From: Desulfovirgula sp.
GTDB taxonomy: Bacteria > Bacillota > Desulfotomaculia > Desulfotomaculales > Nap2-2B
Direction: 5' to 3'
Assembly (NCBI GenBank): GCA_020725585.1
Contig: DYES01000044.1
Span: 1 to 33,037, forward strand
DNA: 33,037 nt
Part shown: one piece after another, positions 1 through 7,565 of the stretch
Layout of the letters: each line of letters starts with the position of its first letter
Position numbering within the stretch: the stretch's first letter is position 1
The notes under the pieces: model-generated
The model's database searches: none
What the model was told of the DNA's origin: nothing
The model's input: only the letters and a program-made list of their open reading frames with translations
Made by a program: the position numbers and the translations under genes

Positions 1-788
1 CGGACGGCTTCCGAAATAAGAAAACGAGGCGCCCCCGGCAGACTTAAGACGGTGGGGTGAAACTGGACAAACTCCATGTCCATCACTTCCGCCCCGGCGC
101 GGTAGGCCATCGCAACCCCGTCCCCGGTGGCCACCGCCGGGTTGGTGTTGTGTTCGAACAGCTGGCCCAGCCCCCCGGTAGCCAGCACAACGACCCGCCC
201 CCAGAAAATTTTCAAACGCCCCTCGTTAATGTCGTAGACAAGTACGCCCGAGCATGTATTTTCATGCACCAGCAAATCCACGGCAAAATGGTTTTCGCGC
301 ACATCAATATGCGGGTTTTGGCGGGCCTGTTCGGTCAAAACGCGCTGGATCTCCGCACCCGTGGCGTCTCCGGCCGCGTGCAAAATGCGCCGGCGGCTGT
401 GTGCTCCTTCCCGCCCCAGGACCAGTTCCCCGTTTAAAGCGTCAAAGCGGGCGCCCATGGCAATTAGTTCCTTAACCCGCTGGGGGCCTTCGTTGACCAG
501 AATGTTCACCGCTTCATAATCGCATAAACCGGCGCCGGCGGCCAGGGTGTCCTGCAGGTGCAGGCGCGGGGAATCCCCGCTGCCGAGCGCCGCGGCAATC
601 CCCCCCTGAGCCCGGTCCGTATTGCTATCCACCACGGTATGCTTGGTTAAGACGACGACATTTGCGCCCGTCTCGCTGGCGGCGTAAGCAGTATACAACC
701 CGGCTATTCCGCTCCCCAAAATCACATATTCCCATTCTTCTTGAGGCAGCTGCCGGGCTTCAAAGTTCACCAGGTATCTCTTCTGCAA
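1..788 (-). CDS. nadB: L-aspartate oxidase NadB, N-terminal half (cut by window edge)
   Basis: Flavoprotein that oxidises L-aspartate to iminoaspartate, the first step of de novo NAD synthesis; the product goes to NadA. The reading frame is open from the window edge to the start and covers about 262 residues, roughly half of a normal NadB. The N-terminus has the FAD dinucleotide-binding motif GSGIAGLYTAYAA, followed by TDRAQGGIAAAL, GREGAHSRRRILHAAGDATG and VVLATGGLGQLF, all typical of the succinate dehydrogenase/aspartate oxidase flavoprotein family. The start is uncertain: a TTG at 788 has a GGGGGCG stretch about 8 bases upstream, and a GTG at 770 is the alternative. The gene begins 14 or 32 bases after the nadA stop, so the two are surely co-transcribed. 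The missing C-terminus and any nadC lie outside the window. Confidence 0.95.
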   Translation of the reverse strand, partial: MQKRYLVNFEARQLPQEEWEYVILGSGIAGLYTAYAASETGANVVVLTKHTVVDSNTDRAQGGIAAALGSGDSPRLHLQDTLAAGAGLCDYEAVNILVNEGPQRVKELIAMGARFDALNGELVLGREGAHSRRRILHAAGDATGAEIQRVLTEQARQNPHIDVRENHFAVDLLVHENTCSGVLVYDINEGRLKIFWGRVVVLATGGLGQLFEHNTNPAVATGDGVAMAYRAGAEVMDMEFVQFHPTVLSLPGAPRFLISEAV

Positions 789-802
789 AAAAACGCGCCC
801 CC

Positions 803-1738
803 TCAAACGATCGCCAGCATTCGTTCTAAAGATTTAAGGGCCTTCTCTCTTATCTCCGGAGGCACCGTAATCTTCGGTTCCAAGGTTGCCAGAGAGCGGT
901 GGAGTTTTTCCAGCGTGGTTGCTTTCATGTTTGGACAGATCATTTTCGGCGCGGCCGGGTAAAATTCCTTTCCCGGACATTGTTTGGATAATTGATAAAG
1001 AATGCCTGTCTCCGTGCCGATAATAAATTTTTTCGCCGCGCTTTCGCGGGCAAACCGCAAAATTCCGGACGTGCTGGCTACCTGGTCGGCCAGTTCCACT
1101 ACTTCCGGCCGGCATTCCGGGTGAACCAGGACAAGCGCGTCCGGATGCTCCTGGCGGGCAGCCAGGATATCCTCCCTGGTCAATTTATCGTGCGTCGGGC
1201 AATAGCCCTCCCAAACATGAATTTTCCGGTCCGTCTGCCGGGCGATATAGGCGCCCAGGTTTTTGTCCGGAACAAAGAGGATGTTTTCCTCCGGCGAAAG
1301 GGCGCTGATGACTTTGACAACGTTTGCGCTTGTGCAGGCGATATCGCTTTGGGCTTTTACTTCCGCCGATGTATTGACGTAACAAACCACGGTAGCCCTT
1401 GGAAAACTGCTCTTCCAGCGCTCTAAATCGACGGCCGTAATCATCTCGGCCATGGGACAGCCGGCGTTTTCCTCGGGCAGTAAAACAATTTTCTCGGGAG
1501 ACAAAATGGCGGCGCTCTCCGCCATAAAATGCACACCGCAAAAGACAATAACCTGCGCATCGGTTCGGGCGGCCTGCCGGGAGAGCTCCAGCGAATCGCC
1601 GACGAAATCCGCAACCTCCTGGATCTCCGGCCGCTGATAATAATGGCTTAAAATAACCGCCCGGCGCTGTTCCTTGAGCCGCTTTATTTCCTCTTTGAGC
1701 CGGTCATGCTTTCCAAGATTTCTTTCGTCCATGAGCAT
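803..1738 (-). CDS. nadA: Quinolinate synthase NadA
   Basis: Condenses iminoaspartate (from NadB) with dihydroxyacetone phosphate to quinolinate, using a [4Fe-4S] cluster. The 311-residue length is normal for the family. The three cluster cysteines are in expected contexts and spacing: Cys94 (NAGCPMAEMIT), Cys180 (EGYCPTHDKL) and Cys268 (KMICPNMKATTL). Other family motifs are VILSHYYQRPEIQEVADFVGDS and HPECRPEV. Two starts compete. The ATG at 1738 has GGTGG 7 bases upstream. The ATG at 1732 sits where transcription would begin from the promoter at 1739-1768, which would make the mRNA leaderless. The gene lies 62 bases after panD and just ahead of nadB, so it may receive both pan-operon read-through and its own transcription. 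Confidence 0.96.
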   Translation of the reverse strand: MLMDERNLGKHDRLKEEIKRLKEQRRAVILSHYYQRPEIQEVADFVGDSLELSRQAARTDAQVIVFCGVHFMAESAAILSPEKIVLLPEENAGCPMAEMITAVDLERWKSSFPRATVVCYVNTSAEVKAQSDIACTSANVVKVISALSPEENILFVPDKNLGAYIARQTDRKIHVWEGYCPTHDKLTREDILAARQEHPDALVLVHPECRPEVVELADQVASTSGILRFARESAAKKFIIGTETGILYQLSKQCPGKEFYPAAPKMICPNMKATTLEKLHRSLATLEPKITVPPEIREKALKSLERMLAIV

Positions 1739-1768
1739 ATTCTATCCACCGCTGGCCAGATTTGTCAA
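1739..1768 (-). promoter_or_regulatory. Candidate sigma-A promoter of nadAB
   Basis: On the minus strand TTGACA (1763-1768) and TAGAAT (1739-1744) are separated by 18 bases. The -10 hexamer directly abuts the first possible ATG of nadA and lies 6 bases before the second, so initiation from it would leave no 5' leader. It sits in the panD-nadA gap. The hexamer match is good, but use of the promoter is inferred. Confidence 0.55.
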
Positions 1769-1800
1769 GGTGAGAAGGAAAAATGACCGCCGATGACCGG

Positions 1801-2172
1801 TCAAAATTTACCTGCGCGGCGAATTTCCGTGATCCGGTTCTGGCCGTCGACCATCACGGCAGTGGGCTGAAGAGCCCTGGCTTCTTCCGGCGTCACCAGG
1901 ACGTAGGCGATGATGATCACCAGATCTCCGGGCTGCGCCAGGCGGGCCGCCGCGCCGTTTAAGCAGACCGTCCCGGACCCGCGCTCCCCTTCCAGCACGT
2001 AGGTTTCCAGGCGCGCCCCGTTATTGATATTAACCACCTGCACCTTTTCGTAAGGCAAAATCCCGGCCGCCTCCAGCAGCTCCGCATCGATGGTAATGCT
2101 GCCCATATAGTTTAAGTTGGCCTCCGTTACGGTAGCCCGGTGAATTTTGGATTTAAACATAGTTAAAAGCAT
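1801..2172 (-). CDS. panD: Aspartate 1-decarboxylase PanD (proenzyme)
   Basis: Decarboxylates L-aspartate to beta-alanine for pantothenate synthesis. The enzyme is made as a proenzyme that self-cleaves at a Gly-Ser bond to form the pyruvoyl cofactor. The protein has the family start [20 protein letters not shown] followed by ITID, which contains the GS cleavage site, and later [34 protein letters not shown] and the C-terminal region. The length of about 123 residues is normal. I chose the ATG at 2172 because AGGGGGT lies 7 bases upstream; an ATG at 2160 lacks a ribosome-binding site at proper spacing. The gene overlaps the end of panC by 20 bases, showing translational coupling in the pan operon. 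Confidence 0.95.
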   Translation of the reverse strand: MLLTMFKSKIHRATVTEANLNYMGSITIDAELLEAAGILPYEKVQVVNINNGARLETYVLEGERGSGTVCLNGAAARLAQPGDLVIIIAYVLVTPEEARALQPTAVMVDGQNRITEIRRAGKF

Positions 2173-3037
2173 CGCCGGCACCCCCTGAATTCCCTGGATT
2201 TAAAATCGTGTTATCAATTAAGCGGGTTTTGCCGATCCGCACCGCCAGAGCAAGCAGGCCCGGGCCCTGCAGGCGGGCGAGCGGTTCTAAATCGGGCAGC
2301 GAGCGAATTTCTGCGTAATCAATTTGCGCCAGCGGTTCAGACGCAATTTCCTGGCGAACAATTTCTAAGAGCCTGGCCACGTCCATTTCCCCGCCCGCCA
2401 CCGCCCGCTCCGCCAGTTTCAAGCTCCGGTACAGCACCCGGGCCGCCTCTCTCTCCCGGGGCCCCAGGTAGACGTTGCGGGAGCTCATGGCCAGCCCGTC
2501 CGGCTCCCTTACGGTGGGCACGGTAACGATCTCCAGAGGCATGTTTAGATCCCTGACCATTCTCTTAATCACCAGCGCCTGCTGCGCATCCTTCTGGCCA
2601 AAATAGGCCCGGTCCGGCAAAACGATATTGAACAGCTTGGCCACCACGGTCGTCACGCCGCGAAAGTGGCCCGGGCGGGAAAGACCGCACAGGCACTGCG
2701 TCAGCCCCGCCACTTCCACGTGGGTGGAAAAACCGGCCGGGTACATTTCTTCCACCGGCGGGGTAAAGAGGGCGTCCACCCCCACCTCCGCGGCCAGTCT
2801 TTTGTCCCTTTCAAAATCCCGGGGATACTCGTTAAAATCCTCCTGAGGACCAAATTGCAAAGGGTTGACAAAAATGCTGACGACCACCACGTCACAGGCT
2901 TTTTTGGCCTCCCGCATCAGGGTAAGGTGGCCTTCGTGAAAGTAGCCCATGGTGGGCACAAAACCGATGGTTTGCGAGCGCGCCCGCGCCTGCCGGACAA
3001 ATCCCCTGATCTCGCTAATTGTTCGGCAAACCAACAC
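2153..3037 (-). CDS. panC: Pantoate-beta-alanine ligase PanC
   Basis: ATP-dependent ligation of pantoate and beta-alanine to pantothenate, in the cytoplasm. It belongs to the nucleotidyl-transferase superfamily. The HIGH-like motif is seen in [17 protein letters not shown], followed by [35 protein letters not shown] and the KMSKS-equivalent MSSRNVYL. From the GTG at 3037 the protein has 294 residues, the usual size. That start has AGGAGT 7 bases upstream. An ATG at 3118 overlapping the panB stop would add 27 unconserved-looking residues and has a poorly spaced Shine-Dalgarno. The panB-panC gap is then 74 bases, and the 3' end overlaps panD. Confidence 0.95.
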   Translation of the reverse strand: MLVCRTISEIRGFVRQARARSQTIGFVPTMGYFHEGHLTLMREAKKACDVVVVSIFVNPLQFGPQEDFNEYPRDFERDKRLAAEVGVDALFTPPVEEMYPAGFSTHVEVAGLTQCLCGLSRPGHFRGVTTVVAKLFNIVLPDRAYFGQKDAQQALVIKRMVRDLNMPLEIVTVPTVREPDGLAMSSRNVYLGPREREAARVLYRSLKLAERAVAGGEMDVARLLEIVRQEIASEPLAQIDYAEIRSLPDLEPLARLQGPGLLALAVRIGKTRLIDNTILNPGNSGGAGDAFNYV

Positions 3038-3111
3038 CAGCCCCACTCCTCGAAACGCAAAATAAAGTACTCTTTGAGCCCGCGCCTTTTCGCCCCTGCG
3101 CCCGGGACTTT

Positions 3112-3948
3112 CTAGCATAGCCTGGCGAGTACCTCTTCAGGCATGTGAAAGGAGTGCTCCGGCCCGGGGAAGGTTCCGTTTTGCACTTCCTCGCGGTAGG
3201 CCACGAGCGCCTTCATAATGTCTTCGTGGATATTAGCGTAGCGCTTGACAAACTTTGGCCCGGCGCCGCCGTACATGCCCAGCAGGTCATGGGTGACCAG
3301 AATCTGCCCGCTGCAGTACGGGCCCGCGCCAATGCCGATCGTGGGTACTTCCAGCATTTCCGTGACCATCTTGGCCAGCGCGGTGGGCACACATTCCAAA
3401 ACAATCGCAAACACCCCGGCCTCCTCCAAAGCCTTCGCGTCGGCAAGCAGTTTTCTGGCCGCCGCCTCGTCCTTGCCCTGCACTTTATAGCCGCCCATTT
3501 GGTGAACGGACTGGGGAGTAAGCCCCAGGTGGCCCATCACAGGGATCCCCGCTGCGACCAGCGCTTTCACCGTCTGCGCCACCTCCTGGCCGCCCTCCAG
3601 CTTAACCGCCTGCGCCCCGCCTTCTTGAATAATGCGCCCGGCGTTCCGCAGGCTTTCCTCTACGGACAGATGATAAGAAAGAAAGGGCATATCGCCTACC
3701 ACCATCGCCCTGGATACCCCCCGGGTGACGGCCTTGATATGGTGCACCATGTCGTCCATCGTTACGGGGATCGTGGAACTGTAACCCAAAACGACGTTCC
3801 CCAGGGAATCCCCCACCAGGATGCCGTCAATGCCGGCGGCGTCGACCAGCTTCGCCATAGGGTAGTCGTAGGCCGTGAGCATGGTGAGCGGACGCCCCTC
3901 TTTTTTGGCCTGGCGGAAGTAGGCAGTAGTTACGCGCTCACTGTTCAT
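3112..3948 (-). CDS. panB: 3-methyl-2-oxobutanoate hydroxymethyltransferase PanB
   Basis: Transfers a hydroxymethyl group from methylene-tetrahydrofolate to alpha-ketoisovalerate, giving ketopantoate, the committed step of pantothenate synthesis. The 278-residue protein carries the family motifs MLTAYDYPMAKLVDAAGID, GILVGDSLGNVVLGY, TIPVTMDDMVHHIKAV, VVGDMPFLSY and AVKLEGG, then GIGAGPYCSGQILVTHDLLG. It begins inside the 3' end of the upstream DUF2520 reductase gene (ATGA overlap), so reductase and PanB are translationally coupled. The folate substrate links it loosely to the nearby folK. Confidence 0.97.
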   Translation of the reverse strand: MNSERVTTAYFRQAKKEGRPLTMLTAYDYPMAKLVDAAGIDGILVGDSLGNVVLGYSSTIPVTMDDMVHHIKAVTRGVSRAMVVGDMPFLSYHLSVEESLRNAGRIIQEGGAQAVKLEGGQEVAQTVKALVAAGIPVMGHLGLTPQSVHQMGGYKVQGKDEAAARKLLADAKALEEAGVFAIVLECVPTALAKMVTEMLEVPTIGIGAGPYCSGQILVTHDLLGMYGGAGPKFVKRYANIHEDIMKALVAYREEVQNGTFPGPEHSFHMPEEVLARLC

Positions 3949-4829
3949 TCAATTTCTTCCCCCTTTAAAATTTTTTCCAGTTGGGCAGCCTGCCCGCGAT
4001 CGATACTCCCCTTCTCGCAAGCTACACCCACGGTATACAAGCCCAGGGTACGGTAAAGGTTCAGCTCCCTCTCGCCGACCTGTTTTAAAGCCGGCAGGTG
4101 ATCCTGAATGGTAGCGCCGTCACCCCTGGAGATGGGCCCGGTGAGGGCTTGCACCGGGCCCACCCGGCGCACGTTATTGATTGTACCCTGAACCAGGGGA
4201 AACAGCGCCCGGAAGGCTTCCTCCCGGGACAGGCCAAAATGCTGGTAAAGGCCGGTGGCCAAGTGGAGCAAAGAAACCAGGTAATTGGAAGCGATGCAGG
4301 CCGCCGCGTGATAGAGCGGTTTGTCCTGCGCACCGATCGTAAACGCCTTCCCCCCTAAATCAAGAACCACCTGCCTGGCCAGGGGAAGAGCCCGTTCATC
4401 TCCTTCCAGCGCAAAGTAAGATCCGGGCAAATTTTTTATGGCGCCTTCCACATCGGCAAAGGATTGCAGAGGGTGAATGGATACCCCCAGCGCACCTGCC
4501 TCTTTCACGCCGCGCAGCTCGCCGGCTGCGTGCGCCCCGCTGGTGTGCGCCACCACCTGGCCGGAAAAAAAGCCCCCCTCCTGGGCGATCCTTTCCGCCG
4601 TCCGGGCAATCTCCCGGTCCGGCGTGGTGATGAAAACAAGCCCGGCCCGCCGGGTAAGTTCAGAAGCGTTTTCGTACGCCGGGCACCGCAAAGCTTCGGC
4701 CAGTGCTTGAGCTGAACGCAGGCTGCGGCTGGCCACCCCGGCCACCGGATAACCTTTTTTCTGCAGTAAAATGGCCAGCGCCGAGCCGACTTTGCCGGCC
4801 CCGACAATGGCAAGGGCAGGTTTTTGCAC
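3945..4829 (-). CDS. Rossmann-fold/DUF2520 oxidoreductase, candidate ketopantoate reductase
   Basis: The 294-residue protein begins with a nucleotide-binding Rossmann motif (IVGAGKVGSALAILLQKKGY, about residues 8-27) and VASRS, which suits NADP binding. After residue ~130 comes the all-helical DUF2520 domain with YHAAACIASNYLVSLLHLA and ALTGPISRGD. Known proteins with this architecture are annotated as NAD(P)/F420-type oxidoreductases, and I recall that an alternative ketopantoate reductase (PanG) of Francisella and some Firmicutes is of this kind. Here it is the first gene of the operon, overlaps panB by 4 bases, and no panE is visible. I therefore infer that it reduces ketopantoate to pantoate. 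The start is a GTG with AAGGAG 9 bases upstream. Confidence 0.8.
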   Translation of the reverse strand: MQKPALAIVGAGKVGSALAILLQKKGYPVAGVASRSLRSAQALAEALRCPAYENASELTRRAGLVFITTPDREIARTAERIAQEGGFFSGQVVAHTSGAHAAGELRGVKEAGALGVSIHPLQSFADVEGAIKNLPGSYFALEGDERALPLARQVVLDLGGKAFTIGAQDKPLYHAAACIASNYLVSLLHLATGLYQHFGLSREEAFRALFPLVQGTINNVRRVGPVQALTGPISRGDGATIQDHLPALKQVGERELNLYRTLGLYTVGVACEKGSIDRGQAAQLEKILKGEEIE

Positions 4830-4855
4830 GGTACAAATCTCCTTCTCCGTTTTCT

Positions 4856-4892
4856 AAAAAAGAAAACCTTCCGGACAGGCCAAATCCGAAAG
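4856..4892 (-). terminator. Intrinsic terminator/attenuator in the pan operon leader
   Basis: Read on the minus strand, CCTTTCGG pairs with CCGGAAGG (one G-T pair) across an 11-base loop and is followed by TTTTCTTTTTT. It lies 27 bases before the first gene of the pan operon, so it would stop transcription before the genes unless prevented. This is the pattern of leader attenuation. Confidence 0.7.
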
Positions 4893-4912
4893 GCTTCTTT
4901 TCTGTGTTCCTC

Positions 4913-5015
4913 CCGTCTCGGTCCATCCCGGCTCCAAGCGGTCGACTCATGAAGACTTAAAAAGCTAAATAAAAGGACACACCATAAGGTAAGGCTCCAC
5001 GTGGATGCCAACCTT
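4913..5015 (-). ncRNA. Paired hairpins of the pan operon leader (candidate pan-motif RNA)
   Basis: Two hairpins lie between the promoter and the terminator, both given here on the minus strand. Hairpin one (4986-5015) has outer arms AAGGT/ACCTT and inner arms GGC-A-TCC / GGA-GCC around an ACGT loop, with a bulged A. Hairpin two (4913-4941) has CCG-CTTGG pairing with CCGAG-A-CGG and an inner CC/GG pair, again with single bulged A residues. A conserved RNA called the pan motif, usually found in tandem upstream of panB, panC or panD in Firmicutes and others, is known as a stem with bulged adenosines. Position and form fit, but I could not compare with the consensus. Confidence 0.55.
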
Positions 5016-5017
5016 CT

Positions 5018-5050
5018 AAGTGTATTTTAAGTGTATTTTAAGTGTATTTT
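5018..5050. repeat. Three perfect 11-bp direct repeats in the pan promoter region
   Basis: AAGTGTATTTT occurs three times head to tail (5018-5028, 5029-5039, 5040-5050). The first-transcribed copy overlaps the proposed -10 element. The spacing of one helical turn would suit an operator array, but slipped-strand duplication is an equally simple origin. Each copy also offers an alternative TAAAAT -10 on the minus strand. Confidence 0.9.
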
Positions 5051-5074
5051 AACATATCCTGCCGGAGATAGCAA
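5046..5074 (-). promoter_or_regulatory. Candidate promoter of the pan operon
   Basis: Minus-strand TTGCTA (5069-5074) and TAAAAT (5046-5051) are 17 bases apart. The start would fall inside the 11-bp repeats, just ahead of the two leader hairpins. Moderate hexamer match. Confidence 0.5.
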
Positions 5075-5084
5075 CGCATAAAAA

Positions 5085-5570
5085 TTACATTTTTTCGACC
5101 TCCTGCAATCTTACCAGTTCTTGACTTAAATCCGCAACCCGACCGTGACCCGGCAGACAAAGATCGGGATCAAGATCCGCCAGCGGCGCCAGGACAAAAG
5201 CACGCTCAACCATCCGCGGGTGAGGAACAACAAGATCGGGTTCGTTAACCACGGCATCCCCGTAAAGCAACAAATCCAGGTCGATTACCCGCGGCCCCCA
5301 ACGCACGTCCCGCACCCGGCCCATTTTTTCTTCGATGCTCAGCAAAACAGCCAGCAGGCGCCCGGGCGGCAAAGCGGTTTCGATTTCCACCACCGTGTTG
5401 ATAAACCAGTCCTGCCCTGCATAGCCCCAGGGCGCCGTTCGGTAAAAAGGGGCCACCTTTTTTACGGAAATACCCTCTTCGCCAGCCAACAAAAAAATAG
5501 CCCTTTGTGCGTTCGCCTCTTTGTCGCCCAGGTTGGAGCCAAGGCCAATAAAACACCGCACGCGATCCAT
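5085..5570 (-). CDS. folK: 2-amino-4-hydroxy-6-hydroxymethyldihydropteridine pyrophosphokinase
   Basis: Transfers pyrophosphate from ATP to hydroxymethyl-dihydropterin in folate synthesis. The 161-residue protein is of normal length. It shows IGLGSNLGDKEANAQRA at the N-terminus, YRTAPWGYAGQDWFINTV (substrate pocket), the signature GPRVIDLDLLLYGD with metal-binding aspartates, and HPRMVERAFVLAPLADL. The usual folate partners folP and folB are not beside it; the next gene upstream is tsaD, 113 bases away. The ribosome-binding site is weak (ACAGGAT just before the ATG), so a start at the GTG at 5561 is possible. Its promoter region contains the DnaA-box-like cluster at 5607-5666. Confidence 0.95.
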   Translation of the reverse strand: MDRVRCFIGLGSNLGDKEANAQRAIFLLAGEEGISVKKVAPFYRTAPWGYAGQDWFINTVVEIETALPPGRLLAVLLSIEEKMGRVRDVRWGPRVIDLDLLLYGDAVVNEPDLVVPHPRMVERAFVLAPLADLDPDLCLPGHGRVADLSQELVRLQEVEKM

Positions 5571-5606
5571 ATCCTGTACAAGCCTTTCTTATTTTTCCTT
5601 TTTAAG

Positions 5607-5666
5607 TTATCCACAGCCTAAAGCTTTTTAAAAAAGTTATTAACAGAGTTATTCACATTATCCACA
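5607..5666 (+). promoter_or_regulatory. Cluster of four DnaA-box-like 9-mers
   Basis: TTATCCACA occurs at 5607-5615 and 5658-5666 and TTATTCACA at 5649-5657; all three match the DnaA box consensus TTATNCACA exactly. A one-mismatch copy, TTATTAACA, lies at 5637-5645. All four are in the same orientation and the last two abut. They occupy the gap between tsaD and folK, upstream of folK. Confidence 0.7.
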
Positions 5667-5683
5667 GGTATTGAGCCAAAGGA

Positions 5684-6706
5684 TCAATACTGCTCTTCGC
5701 CGAGTTTAAGGCCGGGCGAGGCGTTTAAGGTGAAAGGAGCGAAATCTCCCCGCATGTACTTATAGTAGGCCGCGCAGCCAATCATGGCGGCGTTGTCCGT
5801 ACACAGCACGGGAGGTGGGTAAACTACCGGCAGCATCTGCCGTTCGGCGCCGGCCTGGAAAAGCTCGCGCAAACGTGCGTTGGCGGCCACGCCCCCGGCT
5901 AAAAGCACGGCGCTTGCCTTGTATTTTTTAGCGGCCTGGAAAGTTTTCTCCACGAGCACGTCCAGCACAGCTTTTTGGAAAGAGGCCGCCACATCCGCCT
6001 TGTCGAGCGCAACCTGCCGCTCTTTCGCCTGGCGCAGGTAATTAATCACGGCCGTCTTTAAGCCGCTGAAGCTGAAGTCAAAAGTTCCTTCCTCCAGGTA
6101 GGCGCGCGGAAAATGGATGGCCTCTTCGTCGCCGTAGGCGGAGAGCTGTTCGATTGCGGGGCCGCCGGGATAACCCAGGTCCAGGACGCGGGCTATTTTA
6201 TCAAATGCCTCGCCTGCGGCGTCGTCGCGCGTGCTGCCCACCAGCCGGTAGCTCCCGTGGCGGCTGATGACCACCAGGTCGGTGTGTCCGCCGCTGACAA
6301 TCAGGCAAACCAGGGGAAAGCAAAGCGCGGGCGCCGCTAAAAAATTGGCGTAAATGTGCCCTTCCAGGTGATTCACCGCCACAAGCGGGATATTTAACGC
6401 AAAAGAGATGGCTTTCGCCGCAGCCACCCCCACCAGCAAGGCTCCCGCCAGGCCGGGGCCATAGGTAACCCCCACCGCATCCAGATCGGCAAAACGCAAC
6501 CCCGCCTTCTCTAAAGCTTCTGCAATCACCCTGTTGATTAACTCCAGGTGCTTGCGGGAGGCAACCTCCGGAACCACCCCGCCGAATTTTTTGTGGAAGT
6601 CAACCTGCGACGAAATAATATTCGACCTGACCAACAAACCATCTTCCACCACGGCGGCGGAAGTTTCATCGCAAGAAGTTTCAATCGCCAGTATTTTTAC
6701 ACTCAT
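5684..6706 (-). CDS. tsaD: tRNA N6-threonylcarbamoyladenosine synthase subunit TsaD
   Basis: Universal enzyme that transfers the threonylcarbamoyl group to adenosine 37 of ANN-decoding tRNAs, with TsaB and TsaE in bacteria. The ASKHA-fold protein of 340 residues starts LAIETSCDETSAAVV, has GGVVPEVASRKH, the metal-binding HLEGH (His113, His117), IVSGGHTDL, the GEAFDKIARVLDLGYPGGP loop, FSFSGLKTAV and LLAGGVAAN, and ends near CTDNAAMI. All expected residues appear present. Start ATG at 6706 has GAGGA 9 bases upstream and follows the cobB stop by 5 bases, so the two form an operon. The neighbouring mtaB (10934-12268) methylthiolates the t6A made by this enzyme. Confidence 0.97.
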   Translation of the reverse strand: MSVKILAIETSCDETSAAVVEDGLLVRSNIISSQVDFHKKFGGVVPEVASRKHLELINRVIAEALEKAGLRFADLDAVGVTYGPGLAGALLVGVAAAKAISFALNIPLVAVNHLEGHIYANFLAAPALCFPLVCLIVSGGHTDLVVISRHGSYRLVGSTRDDAAGEAFDKIARVLDLGYPGGPAIEQLSAYGDEEAIHFPRAYLEEGTFDFSFSGLKTAVINYLRQAKERQVALDKADVAASFQKAVLDVLVEKTFQAAKKYKASAVLLAGGVAANARLRELFQAGAERQMLPVVYPPPVLCTDNAAMIGCAAYYKYMRGDFAPFTLNASPGLKLGEEQY

Positions 6707-6711
6707 TCTCT

Positions 6712-7467
6712 TTATTCCTCAAGTGGCTCCCCCAGGGCAGCCATTAAATCGGTAAAAACCTGTCCCGCAGAATGGCGGATGACTAGCTCCGCGTGCTCAT
6801 CCCATGATGTCGGGTCGCGATTAATAATCACGACCCGGCGTGCCAGCTGGGGCAAACCCGCAACCGGGTAAACCGTCAGGCTGCTGCCCACAACAATGAG
6901 CAGCTGGCAGCCGGAAAGAACCTGCGTAGCTGTAAAGAATTCATCGCTCATGCGGTCCTCGAATAAAACTACGTTGGGACGCAAAACTCCTCCGCATTTT
7001 TCGCACAGGGGAGGGTTTTGCCCCGATTTATACAAGTCCACCAGCAAGTCAAAGGGGTAAACACTTTCGCACTTTGTGCAGCGGCAGGTGCGCAGATGGC
7101 CGTGCACTTCCCAAACTCGCTGCGAACCCGCCTTGATATGCAGGCCGTCGATGTTCTGGGTAATGACGCCCGCCAGGTAACCCAGCTTTTCCAGGCGTGC
7201 CAGCGCAAGGTGGGCGTTGTTCGGCCGGCAGTCCCGGTAAGATGTCCAGCGTGTCAGGTTAAGTTCGTAAAACCTGGCCGGATCCCTGCGCAAGGCGGTA
7301 AGGCTGGCCGTTTTCATCGGATCGTACTTGGTCCAAAGTCCTGTCCCGGGGCTGCGAAAATCGGGTATGCCGCTTTCCGTGCTGATCCCCGCCCCCGTCA
7401 GGGCGTAAGCCGGACGGCAGGTTTTCAGCAAATCAGCAAGGGCAGCAATTTGCTCATGATAATTCAT
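6712..7467 (-). CDS. cobB: NAD-dependent protein deacylase, sirtuin family
   Basis: Removes acetyl or other acyl groups from protein lysines using NAD. The 251-residue protein has the sirtuin core motifs [14 protein letters not shown] (residues 26-38 region), TQNIDGLH, the catalytic histidine His122 in EVHGHL, and a structural zinc site with Cys130, Cys133, Cys155 and Cys158. RPNVVLFED and [10 protein letters not shown] complete the NAD pocket. It is co-transcribed with tsaD. The acuA gene about 1.3 kb away encodes an acetyltransferase; in Bacillus subtilis AcuA acetylates acetyl-CoA synthetase and a sirtuin (SrtN) helps reverse it. I infer a similar target here, but the sirtuin may have others. 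Confidence 0.95.
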   Translation of the reverse strand: MNYHEQIAALADLLKTCRPAYALTGAGISTESGIPDFRSPGTGLWTKYDPMKTASLTALRRDPARFYELNLTRWTSYRDCRPNNAHLALARLEKLGYLAGVITQNIDGLHIKAGSQRVWEVHGHLRTCRCTKCESVYPFDLLVDLYKSGQNPPLCEKCGGVLRPNVVLFEDRMSDEFFTATQVLSGCQLLIVVGSSLTVYPVAGLPQLARRVVIINRDPTSWDEHAELVIRHSAGQVFTDLMAALGEPLEE

Positions 7468-7565
7468 TCCTTTCGCCCCCTTTCCTTCCTACCTACCTAA
7501 AACCTTCCTCCCTACCGAAAATAAAAGAAGCAGCTGCCCTCAAAGGGTATTTAACAGGCCATCCT

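Noticed and set aside
3145-4056. 303-codon plus-strand frame opposite panB
   Set aside because: Shadow of panB; no recognisable motifs.
4895-4945. T-box-like sequence (GGGATGGACCGAG) in the pan leader
   Set aside because: Resembles the T-box consensus AGGGTGGNACCGCG only with a gap and mismatches; no specifier loop found, and the operon is not an aminoacyl-tRNA-linked one.
5607-5666. Replication origin
   Set aside because: DnaA-box-like repeats are present, but no dnaA/dnaN/rnpA/rpmH genes and no AT-rich unwinding region of convincing form flank them.
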